From contig NZ_JAIOJZ010000002.1 in assembly GCF_020404845.1 (NCBI RefSeq), positions 214,014-278,013 of the forward strand: a stretch of 64,000 nt of DNA, written 5' to 3'. Made by a program: the position numbers and the translations under genes. Source of the DNA: Streptomyces hyderabadensis (GTDB lineage Bacteria; Actinomycetota; Actinomycetes; Streptomycetales; Streptomycetaceae). A model generated the notes under the pieces. It was not told where the DNA came from, ran no database searches, and saw nothing but the letters and a program-made list of their open reading frames with translations. Of the stretch, positions 26,574-35,027 are shown piece after piece. Within the stretch, counting starts at the first letter, position 1. Every line of letters begins with the position of its first letter.

Positions 26574-29500
26574 ATGCAGATCCGGCTGACCGTCGTAGAC
26601 CCGCTGGGCCCGCATGCTTCGGCTGCTTCGGCTGTTTCGGTGGCGGACCGTGCCGCGCGGTGTGACGTGCTCGTCACCGCGCCGGCCGGCACCGCCCTGG
26701 CCGCGGTCGCCTCCGCGCTGGCCGCCGCGCTCCCCGGCGAGGGCCCGGGCTCCGGTCAGGTGGTGCTGTACGCCGGCGCGCAGCGCCTCGACGCCCAGCG
26801 CAGCACCCTGGGCGAGCCCCCGCTGATCGACGGCGCCGTGCTCTGCCTGGGCGCCCCCGGCGAGCCCGATCCGCACACCGAGCCGGCGGACGTCCCGGCC
26901 CAGCTGCACGTGGTCGCGGGGCCCGACGCGGGCGGCGTCCACCTGCTGCACGGCGGCCAGATCCGGCTCGGCCGCTCCGCCGACGCCGACGTCGCGCTCG
27001 ACGACCCGGACGTCTCCCGGATGCACTGCGCCGTGACCGTCGGCCCCGACGCCCGCGTCTCCGTCGCCGACCTCGGCTCCACCAACGGCACCACCCTGGA
27101 CGGCGCCCGCGTGGGCGACCGCCCGGTCCGCTTCGCGCCGGGTGCGCTGCTGCGGATCGGCGAGTCGGCGCTGCGGCTCGTGCCGGTGCCGCCGACGGCG
27201 GAGGTGCGGGTGCCGACGACACCGGACGGGGAGGGTCACGTACGGCTGTCCGTGCCCCGGGCGTCCGCGCCGGACGGGGAGGGCGGCGCGGTGGCCCACG
27301 CGCGCGTGGCCGACGGCGCCGAGGGCCAGGTGCGCGACGCGGACGGCCGCTCCCGCGCGGTCCCGGCCGGGCCGACGGGATACACCCGGGTGACGGCTGC
27401 GGACCCCGCGGCCCCCGGCACCGGGCCCCGCGGCCGCACCCACCACGCGTACGGCACCTCGGGCCACGAGACGGCTCGGGGGCCCGTAGAGCCGCCGCAG
27501 GTCCCCGGTCAGGGCGGCGCGCCCCGCATCGAGAGCCACGGCACCGGCCCCACGGCCGGACTGCCCCGGCAGTCCCCCGCCGCGGGCGAGACGCACGGCG
27601 GCGCGCGGGGCGCGGGAGGCGCGGGGGCGTACGCGACCGGCGGTCCCGACGCGACCGCGCCCCGCACCGACGGACTCGGCCCGGGCGACCACGGCACCCC
27701 GGACCCACAGGCACCCGGCCAGACCCCGACCGACCGTGACCGGTACGGGTCGCCCGGCACCACCACGGCCGGCGCGGGCGCGCCCCGCCCCGGCGGGACC
27801 GGCCCCGGCGACCACGGCAGCCCCGCCCCGCGGGCACCCGGCCAGAACCCGCCCGGCCAGGACGCCCCGTACGACGCGGGGCCTGCCGCGCCGGGCGCGG
27901 CCCGTACGAACTCAACCGGTGGGGTCACACCCCGCACGGGCGGTACGGTCCCGGGCGGACACGGCCCCGGCCGGAACCCCCTCGGCCAGGCCCCGTACGG
28001 CACAGGCCCCGCCGCGCCCGGCGCGAGCGCGGCCGGTGGGGGCCCGCCCCACGCCGACGGGGTCGGCCCCGGTGCCTACGGCGCTCCGGACCCGCGGGCG
28101 ACCGGCCGGGGCGCGGCCGGTACGGACCCGGCAGACGGCGCCGCCCCTCGCGCGGGCACGTCCGGTACCGGCACGTCCCGTACGGGCGCGGCCGGTGCGG
28201 CGGCTCTCGGCCCCGACGCCGGGCGTGGCGGCGCGCCGGGCTCCCGATCCGGGCGCAAGGGGACTCCCCTGCGCGGTACCGACGTGCCGCAGGAGGTGCG
28301 CAGGCGCGGTGGGATAGGAGCCTGGGCGCGGCGGCTGACCGGCGGGCGCGGAGCCGCTCCGGAGACCACCGTGTCCGGGGCGCACGCACCCGCCGAGACG
28401 GAGCGCGGACCGGCACCGGCGTCCCCGTCGTCCGGCCCCGCGCGCGCCCCCGAGACCTGGCCGGACCCCGCTTCGCTGCTGCTCACGGCGCTGGGACCGG
28501 GCCCCCGGCTGTGGGAGCGCGGCCCGGGCCACCCGGAGGCGCTCACCGTGCGGCTCGGTACGGCCGACCGGGTGGTGCCGGGCGGGGACGCCCCGCTGCC
28601 CGCGGTGCCGGTCACCGCCGACCTGCGCGAGGTGGGCGCGCTCGGCCTCGCGGGCCCGCGCGAGCGGCTCACCGGGCTGGCCCGTTCGGTGCTGGCGCAG
28701 CTCGCCGCGCTGCACTCGGCGGACGCCCTGGAGATCGTCCTGATCAGCGCGGACCGTTCCCGCCCGCTCGCCGAGCGGACGGCCGAGTGGTCCTGGCTGG
28801 GCTGGCTGCCGCAGGTGCGCCCGGGACACGGCCAGGACTGCCGCCTGCTGCTCGCCCACGACCGCGAACAGGCCACGGCCCGCGCCGGTGAACTCCTCCG
28901 CCGCCTCGACGACCGCCTCGCGGACGAGCCCCGGCCCGGGGCGCGCCCGCCGGCCACACCCGCGGACCCGGCGGCACCCACGGACCCGGCGGCGCCCGCG
29001 GTCGCGGCCCGCCCGCAGCCCTCCTGGGCCCGGCCCGACTCCGGCACCGACCCCTCCGGCGGCTTCCCCGGGCCGTACGCGGTGGTCGTCGTGGACGGGG
29101 ACCCCGGCGGCGCCGACGTGCGCGAGGCGGTGGCCCGGCTGGCCCTGGAGGGACCGCGGGCCGGGGTGCACGTCGTGTGCCTCGCCGAGACGGCGGCCGC
29201 CTCCCCCACCTCCCCTGTGACGCGGACCTACGAGGAGGCCTGCGCGGTGTCGCCGGTGTTCCGGGAGTGCGGGGCGGTGGCGCTGCTCAGCGGCGACGTG
29301 GCGACGACCCTGCGCCTGCTGCGCGTCGCCCGCGCCGGCACCAACGCGGGCACGGGCACCCCGGCCGCTCCCGCCGGTCCGGTCGGCCACGGCACCGTCG
29401 CCACGGTGGACGCCGTCTCCCTGCCCTGGGCCGAGCGGTTCGCGCGCGCCCTGGCCCCGCTGCGCACCGACACCGCCACCGGCGGCGAGCGGCACACGCG

Positions 29501-30665
29501 CGTGTCCGCGCCGCTGCCCCAGGCGGCCCGGCTCCTGGACGAACTGGGCCTGGCCCGGGCCACCCCGGCCTCCCTGATGGCCCGCTGGGCGGCCGCGGCC
29601 GACGACACGGAGTCCCTCGGAGGACGCGCGCAGGCGGTGCTGGGCGCCGGTCCGCGCGGCCCCGTCCCGGTCGACCTGGCCGCCGAGGGGCCGCACCTGC
29701 TGATCGAGGGACCGCCCGGCAGCGGCCGCACCGAGCTGCTGCGGGCGCTCGTCGCCTCGCTCGCCTCCGCCGAACGCCCCGACCGGCTCGGCATCGTCCT
29801 CATGGACGGCCGCGACAGCGTGAGTTCGGGCGGCGCCCACGGCGAGGGCCTGCGCGTGTGCACGGACGTACCGCACGTCACCACCCACCTCACCGCCAAC
29901 GACCCCGTGCTGATGCGGGAGTTCGCCCAGTCGCTGAGCGCCGAGCTGAAGCGGCGCGCCGAGCTGCTGGGGCGGTCGGACTTCGCCGAGTGGCACACCG
30001 GGCGCGAGGTGTCGGGCCGGCTCGTCGCCCAGCGCACCCCGGCCGGCGCGGGGCCGGTGCCGGTCTCCGACTCCGGGGACGTCGAGTCCCCGCCCAGCTC
30101 CACGCTGCGGCTGCGCCCGGCCGCCGCCAGGCGCCGGACGGGTCCCGTGCCGCCCCTCCCCCGCCTCGTCGTGGTCGTCGACGACCTCGACGCCCTCGTC
30201 ACCCCGCCGCTCGGTTCCCCCGGGCGGCCCGCGGCGGGTTCGGTGATGCGGGCGCTGGAGGCCGTCGCGCGGGAGGGCGAGCGGCTCGGCGTGCACCTGG
30301 TGGCCGCCACCGCGCCCGGCGGCCGCACGGACCGTACCGAGCCCGTCCTGCGCGCGACCCTGCGCGTCACCCTGGACCCGCCGGTGCCGGGGCCGGACGA
30401 ACCGGCGCCCGGACGTGGGCGGTTGGCCCGCCCCGACGGACGCACCACCGCCTTCCAGGGCGGCCGCGTCACGGGCCGCATCCCGCGCACGGCGACCCTG
30501 CGCCCCACGGTGGTCCCCCTGGAGTGGCACCGCATGGGCGACCCGCCCACCCGCCGCCCGGTGCGCGAACTGGGCAACGGCCCCACCGACTTGGCCCTGC
30601 TGGCCAGCGCCCTGGAACGGGCAGCCAGGGAGGTCTCGGCAGCGGAGGTCCCGTCACTGCTGTAG
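26574..30665 (+). CDS. FHA-domain FtsK/EccC-like ATPase
   Basis: A 1363-residue multidomain protein. Residues 1-95 look like a beta-rich ubiquitin-like module. An FHA domain follows at about 110-203, with the phospho-Thr pocket residues GR (133-134), SRMH (148-151) and DLGSTNGT (167-174). A disordered Gly/Pro-rich linker spans about 215-610. Then comes an EssC/EccC-type domain (about 620-830) and a second ATPase-like domain with GPPGSGRT (about 1045-1055) and Walker B LVVVVDDLDAL (about 1195). The second P-loop has Arg instead of the usual Lys, so it may bind nucleotide without hydrolysis. No transmembrane helices or WXG100 genes are nearby. Divergence from pkaA suggests it reads that kinase. 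The transport role is not proven. Confidence 0.8.
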   Translation: MQIRLTVVDPLGPHASAASAVSVADRAARCDVLVTAPAGTALAAVASALAAALPGEGPGSGQVVLYAGAQRLDAQRSTLGEPPLIDGAVLCLGAPGEPDPHTEPADVPAQLHVVAGPDAGGVHLLHGGQIRLGRSADADVALDDPDVSRMHCAVTVGPDARVSVADLGSTNGTTLDGARVGDRPVRFAPGALLRIGESALRLVPVPPTAEVRVPTTPDGEGHVRLSVPRASAPDGEGGAVAHARVADGAEGQVRDADGRSRAVPAGPTGYTRVTAADPAAPGTGPRGRTHHAYGTSGHETARGPVEPPQVPGQGGAPRIESHGTGPTAGLPRQSPAAGETHGGARGAGGAGAYATGGPDATAPRTDGLGPGDHGTPDPQAPGQTPTDRDRYGSPGTTTAGAGAPRPGGTGPGDHGSPAPRAPGQNPPGQDAPYDAGPAAPGAARTNSTGGVTPRTGGTVPGGHGPGRNPLGQAPYGTGPAAPGASAAGGGPPHADGVGPGAYGAPDPRATGRGAAGTDPADGAAPRAGTSGTGTSRTGAAGAAALGPDAGRGGAPGSRSGRKGTPLRGTDVPQEVRRRGGIGAWARRLTGGRGAAPETTVSGAHAPAETERGPAPASPSSGPARAPETWPDPASLLLTALGPGPRLWERGPGHPEALTVRLGTADRVVPGGDAPLPAVPVTADLREVGALGLAGPRERLTGLARSVLAQLAALHSADALEIVLISADRSRPLAERTAEWSWLGWLPQVRPGHGQDCRLLLAHDREQATARAGELLRRLDDRLADEPRPGARPPATPADPAAPTDPAAPAVAARPQPSWARPDSGTDPSGGFPGPYAVVVVDGDPGGADVREAVARLALEGPRAGVHVVCLAETAAASPTSPVTRTYEEACAVSPVFRECGAVALLSGDVATTLRLLRVARAGTNAGTGTPAAPAGPVGHGTVATVDAVSLPWAERFARALAPLRTDTATGGERHTRVSAPLPQAARLLDELGLARATPASLMARWAAAADDTESLGGRAQAVLGAGPRGPVPVDLAAEGPHLLIEGPPGSGRTELLRALVASLASAERPDRLGIVLMDGRDSVSSGGAHGEGLRVCTDVPHVTTHLTANDPVLMREFAQSLSAELKRRAELLGRSDFAEWHTGREVSGRLVAQRTPAGAGPVPVSDSGDVESPPSSTLRLRPAAARRRTGPVPPLPRLVVVVDDLDALVTPPLGSPGRPAAGSVMRALEAVAREGERLGVHLVAATAPGGRTDRTEPVLRATLRVTLDPPVPGPDEPAPGRGRLARPDGRTTAFQGGRVTGRIPRTATLRPTVVPLEWHRMGDPPTRRPVRELGNGPTDLALLASALERAAREVSAAEVPSLL

Positions 30666-30669
30666 ACGC

Positions 30670-30834
30670 CGTCCCCGCAGGCCCGTTCACGCCTGCGACG
30701 CCGGGGGCACAAGTCAGCCCGTCCGGCGCTTGCGGACAAGACCGTCCGGCCGAAGCAAGCGCCTCCCGAGGCCCCGTCCCCGCAGGCCCGTTCACGCCTG
30801 CGACGCCGGGGGGCACAAGTCAGCCCGTCCGGCG
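30670..30834. repeat. Two direct copies of a ~60-bp intergenic repeat, 105 bp apart
   Basis: Copies at 30670-30728 and 30775-30834 are identical except for one extra G. The bases after each copy are also related (tgcggacaag against tgaggacgag, then gccgaagc). The sequence resembles an intergenic family that is widely dispersed in Streptomyces genomes, as I recall it. Confidence 0.85.
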
Positions 30835-30870
30835 TTTGAGGACGAGGCCGTTCGGGCCGAAGCGGGGGCC

Positions 30871-30888
30871 CGGGGGCGGCAGCCCCCG
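30871..30888. terminator. Hairpin at the end of the repeat block, downstream of the FHA ATPase gene
   Basis: CGGGGGC-GGCA-GCCCCCG, a 7-bp G:C stem with a four-base loop, is the typical terminal hairpin of this Streptomyces repeat. It probably ends the FHA-ATPase transcript. The remaining 160 bp to the next gene include two GGTCAC direct repeats (30921-30936), a possible operator of the sugar transporter. Confidence 0.6.
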
Positions 30889-31049
30889 AGACGCCCGCAC
30901 CGGCACCGCCTGACTGATCACGGTCACGACGCGGTCACAAAAGCCCACTTGACAGCGGACGCGCCCTTGCCGCCCTCACCCCCCTGGCGTACACCAGAGC
31001 GCACGGGACAGCGCCGAGCGTTCGACGAGGAACGAAGAACGGGGCAGTG

Positions 31050-32447
31050 ATGCGCACGAGCAGCACCATCCGGACACGCGGAACCGTCAAGAGGACCACG
31101 CGGGCCGCCGCCGCCCTCGCCGCGGGAGCACTCGCGCTCTCGCTCACCGCGTGCGGCGGCGACGACGACAACGGCAGCGGCGACAGCGGCGACAAGGGCG
31201 GCGGCGGCAAGCAGCCCGGCGCCTCCGTCACCCTCCCGAAGCTGGACGGCGAGAGCCTGTCGGTCGCCGCCGTCTGGACCGGCACCGAGCAGAAGAACTT
31301 CAAGCAGGTACTCACCGAGTTCGAGAAGCGCACCGGCGCCAAGGTCACCTTCGTGCCGGCCCAGGACCCGATCATCAACTTCCTCGGCTCGAAGATCGCC
31401 GGCGGTGCCCCGCCGGACGTGGCGATGCTCCCGCAGCCCGGCGCCATCAAGCAGGCCGTGGACAAGGGCTGGGCCAAGCCGCTGGGCGCCGAGGCGACGA
31501 AGGAACTCGGCGAGAACTACTCACCCGGCTGGCAGGACATCGGCAAGGTCGGCGGCAAGCAGTACGGCGTGTACTACAAGGCCGCCAACAAGTCGCTGAT
31601 CTGGTACAACGCGAAGGTCTTCGAGAACGCGGGCGCCGCCGAGCCCAAGACCTGGGACGAGCTGCTCAACACCGCCCAGATGGTCTACGACTCGGGCGTC
31701 ACCCCCTTCTCCGTGGGCGGCGCGGACGGCTGGACGCTCACCGACTGGTTCGAGAACGTCTACCTCTCGCAGGCGGGCCCGGAGAAGTACGACCAGCTCG
31801 CCAAGCACGAGATCAAGTGGACGGACCCGTCCGTGAAGGAGGCCCTGACCACCCTGGCGGAGATATGGGGCAAGAAGGACTTCGTCGCGGGCGGCGCGTC
31901 CGGCGCGCTGCAGACGGAGTTCCCGGCCTCGGTGACGCAGACCTTCACCGGCGGCGACCAGCCCAAGGCGGGCATGGTCTACGAGGGCGACTTCGCGCAG
32001 GTCAACATCGGTGAGACCAAGGCGGAGGTCGGCACGGACGCGAAGGTGTTCCCGTTCCCGGCCGTGGGCGACACCGCGCCGGTGGTGTCCGGCGGCGACG
32101 CGGCGGTGATCCTGAAGGACTCGAAGGCGGCGCAGGCGCTGGCCACCTGGCTGGCCTCGCCGGACGCGGCGGCGATCCAGGCGAAGCTCGGCGGTTTCCT
32201 CTCGCCCAACAAGAGCGTCGACACGTCGGTGTATCCGAACGAGGTGCAGAAGAAGATCGCCGAAGCGCTGCTCGCGGCCGGTGACGACTTCCGCTTCGAC
32301 ATGTCGGACCAGGCCCCGCAGGCCTTCGGCGGCACCCCGGGCAAGGGCGAGTGGAAGACGCTGCAGGACTTCCTGAAGAACCCGAAGGACGTCGCGGGCG
32401 CCCAGGCGAAGCTGGAGGCGGACGCGGCCGCCGCCTACGGGGGCTGA
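31050..32447 (+). CDS. Sugar ABC transporter substrate-binding lipoprotein
   Basis: A 465-residue family 1 solute-binding protein. The twin-basic leader (RTRGTVKRTTR) is followed by a hydrophobic segment and the lipobox LTAC with lipid-modified Cys at 35, then an acidic linker (GGDDDNGSGD). The mature part begins ESLSVAAVWTGTEQKNFKQV and has the two-lobed maltose/alpha-glucoside-binding pattern. It is the receptor of the importer encoded by the next two genes. ATG 31050 is chosen; a GTG directly before it is in frame. No ATPase gene is nearby, so the system probably uses the shared MsiK ATPase, as other Streptomyces sugar importers do. The sugar cannot be predicted with confidence. Confidence 0.92.
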   Translation: MRTSSTIRTRGTVKRTTRAAAALAAGALALSLTACGGDDDNGSGDSGDKGGGGKQPGASVTLPKLDGESLSVAAVWTGTEQKNFKQVLTEFEKRTGAKVTFVPAQDPIINFLGSKIAGGAPPDVAMLPQPGAIKQAVDKGWAKPLGAEATKELGENYSPGWQDIGKVGGKQYGVYYKAANKSLIWYNAKVFENAGAAEPKTWDELLNTAQMVYDSGVTPFSVGGADGWTLTDWFENVYLSQAGPEKYDQLAKHEIKWTDPSVKEALTTLAEIWGKKDFVAGGASGALQTEFPASVTQTFTGGDQPKAGMVYEGDFAQVNIGETKAEVGTDAKVFPFPAVGDTAPVVSGGDAAVILKDSKAAQALATWLASPDAAAIQAKLGGFLSPNKSVDTSVYPNEVQKKIAEALLAAGDDFRFDMSDQAPQAFGGTPGKGEWKTLQDFLKNPKDVAGAQAKLEADAAAAYGG

Positions 32448-32451
32448 CGCG

Positions 32452-33825
32452 ATGACGTCGGCCACCGCGGCGGGGACCGGCCCGGCCCCCGAGGGCCCTC
32501 CGGTCCCCGCCGCCCCCAAGTCCCCCAAGTCGCGCAAGAGCGTGACCGGCACCCGGAAGTCCGTGGCGGCGCTGTTCCTGCTGCCCGCCCTGGTGCTGCT
32601 CGGCGCGCTCGTGGTCTACCCGATCGGGTACTCGCTGATCCGCAGCTTCTACGACCAGTCCGGCGACTCCTTCGCCGGGTTCGACAACTACGAGACGCTG
32701 TTCACCGACGACGGCATCCGCACCGCCCTGAAGAACAACATCATCTGGGTGGTGTTCGCGCCGACGGTCGCCACCGCGCTCGGTCTGATCTTCGCGGTGC
32801 TGACCGAACGCATCCGCTGGGGCACGGCGTTCAAGCTGGTCGTCTTCATGCCGATGGCGATCTCGATGCTCGCGGCCGGCATCATCTTCCGGCTGGTGTA
32901 CGACCAGGACCCGGACAAGGGCGTCGCCAACGCGGTGTGGGTCGGGGTGCACGACACCTTCGCCGAGTCGTCCGCGTTCCCGAAGGCGCACCCGGGCCGC
33001 GACTCGCCGCTGAAGCCCGCCGGCGGGGGCGCGTTCATCACGAAGCAGCCGGTGAGCGCGGGCACCCCGGTGGCCCTGCCGCTCGTGGGCGTCGCCCCCG
33101 ACCTGATGCCCGACGGCGCGGCGAAGGCGGCGACCGCCGAGCCCGCGGACGGCAAGGTCACCGGCACCACCTGGCAGGACTTCACCCGCGGCAAGGGCGT
33201 CGGCAAGCTGGGCGGCGTCGACGCGGCCGAACTGGGCTACGCCGGGATGAAGATCGAGGCGATCAAGGACGGCGAGGTGGTGGCGTCGACCACGGCGGCC
33301 GGGGACGGCACCTTCACGCTGCCCGCGGCGGCCGACGGGGCGCTGCTCAGACTGCCCGCCGACAACTTCAAGGAGCCGTACAACGGCCTGGACTGGCTCG
33401 GCCCCTCCCTGGTCACCCCGGCGATCATCGGATCGTACGTGTGGATGTGGGCGGGCTTCGCGATGGTGCTGATCGCGGCGGGCCTGGCCGGGGTGCCCCG
33501 GGAGCTGCTCGAAGCCGCCCGGGTGGACGGCGCCAACGAATGGCAGGTCTTCCGGCGGGTCACGGTGCCGCTGCTCGCACCGGTCCTCGCGGTCGTGGTC
33601 GTCACCCTGATGATCAACGTGCTGAAGGTGTTCGACCTGGTCTTCATCATCGCCCCGGGCTCCGCCCAGGACGACGCGAACGTGCTCGCCCTGGAGCTGT
33701 ACCGCAAGGGCTTCGCCTCCGACCAGCCGGGCGTCGCCAGCGCCATCGCGGTGTTCCTGCTGCTCCTGGTGATCCCGGTGATGTGGTTCAACGTCCGGCG
33801 GCTGCGGCGGGAGGTGCGGCGATGA
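32452..33825 (+). CDS. Sugar ABC permease (MalF-type) with extracytoplasmic insertion
   Basis: A 457-residue permease, about 150 longer than usual. Helices lie near 40-62, 100-122 and 130-152. Then residues about 159-310 form an external domain, partly with a beta-sandwich flavour (AGMKIEAIKDGEVVASTTAAG). The remaining helices and the EAA motif (GVPRELLEAARVDGANEWQV) complete the C-terminal half. The insertion sits where the P2 loop occurs in E. coli MalF, which contacts the binding protein. It follows the lipoprotein gene by four bases. The last 36 bp are duplicated downstream. Confidence 0.92.
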   Translation: MTSATAAGTGPAPEGPPVPAAPKSPKSRKSVTGTRKSVAALFLLPALVLLGALVVYPIGYSLIRSFYDQSGDSFAGFDNYETLFTDDGIRTALKNNIIWVVFAPTVATALGLIFAVLTERIRWGTAFKLVVFMPMAISMLAAGIIFRLVYDQDPDKGVANAVWVGVHDTFAESSAFPKAHPGRDSPLKPAGGGAFITKQPVSAGTPVALPLVGVAPDLMPDGAAKAATAEPADGKVTGTTWQDFTRGKGVGKLGGVDAAELGYAGMKIEAIKDGEVVASTTAAGDGTFTLPAAADGALLRLPADNFKEPYNGLDWLGPSLVTPAIIGSYVWMWAGFAMVLIAAGLAGVPRELLEAARVDGANEWQVFRRVTVPLLAPVLAVVVVTLMINVLKVFDLVFIIAPGSAQDDANVLALELYRKGFASDQPGVASAIAVFLLLLVIPVMWFNVRRLRREVRR

Positions 33826-33920
33826 AGTCGCGTCCGCGATGGGGCGGCTGGGGGTCCGGGGGGTACCCCCCGGGACGGCGCAGTAACGTACGGCGACTTC
33901 GGCGGGAGGTGCGGCGATGA
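33790..33920. repeat. Duplicated 3' end of permease gene flanking a palindromic insert
   Basis: The 36 bp ending the first permease gene (33790-33825) recur at 33885-33920 with three substitutions. The second copy's stop TGA overlaps the start ATG of the next gene. The 59 bp between copies contain a perfect 18-bp palindrome (33856-33873) centred on GGTACC. Upstream translation through the second copy ends with the same NVRRLRREVRR residues. Confidence 0.9.
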
Positions 33921-34834
33921 CCGCGGACGCGGGTTCCCTCACCCCGGCGGCCACCCGGCCGCCCGAGACGGCCGTCAAGGCCAGGCAGTCGCTGGGGTCC
34001 CGGCTCGTCGAGGCCGTCAGCGGCGGTCTCGTCCGGGTGTTCCTGATCGTGGTGGGCCTGTTCTGGCTGGTCCCGACGATCGGTCTGCTGCTGTCCTCAC
34101 TGCGCACGCCCGAGGACATGGCGGCGAGCGGCTGGTGGAAGGTCTTCACCGAGCCGTCGCAGCTCACCTTCCAGAGCTACGAGGAGCTGCTGGAGAACGG
34201 CGACATCACCTCCTCCCTCCTCAACACCGCGCTGATCACCGTCCCCGCGACCGTCCTGGTCGTGGTCATCGGGGCGCTGGCCGGATACGCCTTCGCGTGG
34301 ATGGACTTCCCGGGCCGCGACTGGTGGTTCCTGGCGGTGGTCGGGCTGCTGGTCGTGCCGGTGCAGGTGGCCCTGATCCCGATCGCCGAACTCTTCGGCA
34401 AGATCGGCCTGTTCGGGTCGATGCTCGGCGTGATCCTCTTCCACGTCGGATTCGGCCTGCCCTTCGCGGTGTTCCTGCTGCGGAACTTCTTCGCGGAGAT
34501 CCCGCGGGAGCTGCTGGAGGCGGCCCGGCTGGACGGGGCGGGCGAACTGCGGCTGTTCGCCCGGGTGGTGATGCCGCTCGGCGGGCCCGCGATCGCGAGC
34601 CTGGGCATCTTCCAGTTCCTGTGGGTGTGGAACGACATGCTGGTCGCGCTGATCTTCTCGGACTCCGGGAGCCAGCCGATCACGGTCGCCCTGCAGACCC
34701 AGGTACGGCAGTTCGGCAACAACATCGACGTGCTGGCGCCGGGCGCGTTCATCTCCATGGTGATCCCGCTGGCCGTGTTCTTCGCGTTCCAGCGGCAGTT
34801 CGTCTCCGGCGTGATGGCGGGCGCCGTCAAGTAG
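33917..34834 (+). CDS. Sugar ABC permease (MalG-type)
   Basis: A 305-residue partner permease with six helices and the EAA loop IPRELLEAARLDGAGELRLF near residue 195, which docks the ATPase. It ends QRQFVSGVMAGAVK, the typical MalG-like C-terminus that in MalG reaches into the transport channel. The GAGGT of the duplicated permease end (33905-33909) supplies the ribosome site just before the ATG, so the duplication placed a usable translation start here. With the two preceding genes it forms an importer operon that ends at a strong hairpin. Confidence 0.94.
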   Translation: MTADAGSLTPAATRPPETAVKARQSLGSRLVEAVSGGLVRVFLIVVGLFWLVPTIGLLLSSLRTPEDMAASGWWKVFTEPSQLTFQSYEELLENGDITSSLLNTALITVPATVLVVVIGALAGYAFAWMDFPGRDWWFLAVVGLLVVPVQVALIPIAELFGKIGLFGSMLGVILFHVGFGLPFAVFLLRNFFAEIPRELLEAARLDGAGELRLFARVVMPLGGPAIASLGIFQFLWVWNDMLVALIFSDSGSQPITVALQTQVRQFGNNIDVLAPGAFISMVIPLAVFFAFQRQFVSGVMAGAVK

Positions 34835-34858
34835 CCGCCGTTCAGCGGGCGCCGTCAA
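34817..34858. repeat. 14-bp duplication of the second permease gene's 3' end
   Basis: GCGGGCGCCGTCAA occurs at 34817-34830 (coding AGAVK) and again at 34845-34858, just past the stop and 24 bp before the terminator hairpin. Confidence 0.75.
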
Positions 34859-34881
34859 ATGGGCGCCGACGTACCACCCTT

Positions 34882-34914
34882 GAGGGGGCGGACCGGTCAC
34901 CGGTCCGCCCCCTC
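34882..34914. terminator. 16-bp inverted repeat ending the sugar importer operon
   Basis: Arms 34882-34897 and 34899-34914 are perfectly complementary around a single central base, so the real loop is a few bases with a 13-14 bp stem. It separates the importer operon from the polymerase cluster. Confidence 0.85.
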
Positions 34915-35027
34915 ATCCGTACGGGCACAACGTCCCCCGAATGCCGCGGCGACCGTAACCAAGGGGCTTCCCCGGCCGTTGCCGGGCCGAACGCCCGCAC
35001 CGATCCCGCCGACCGATGGATGTCCCC

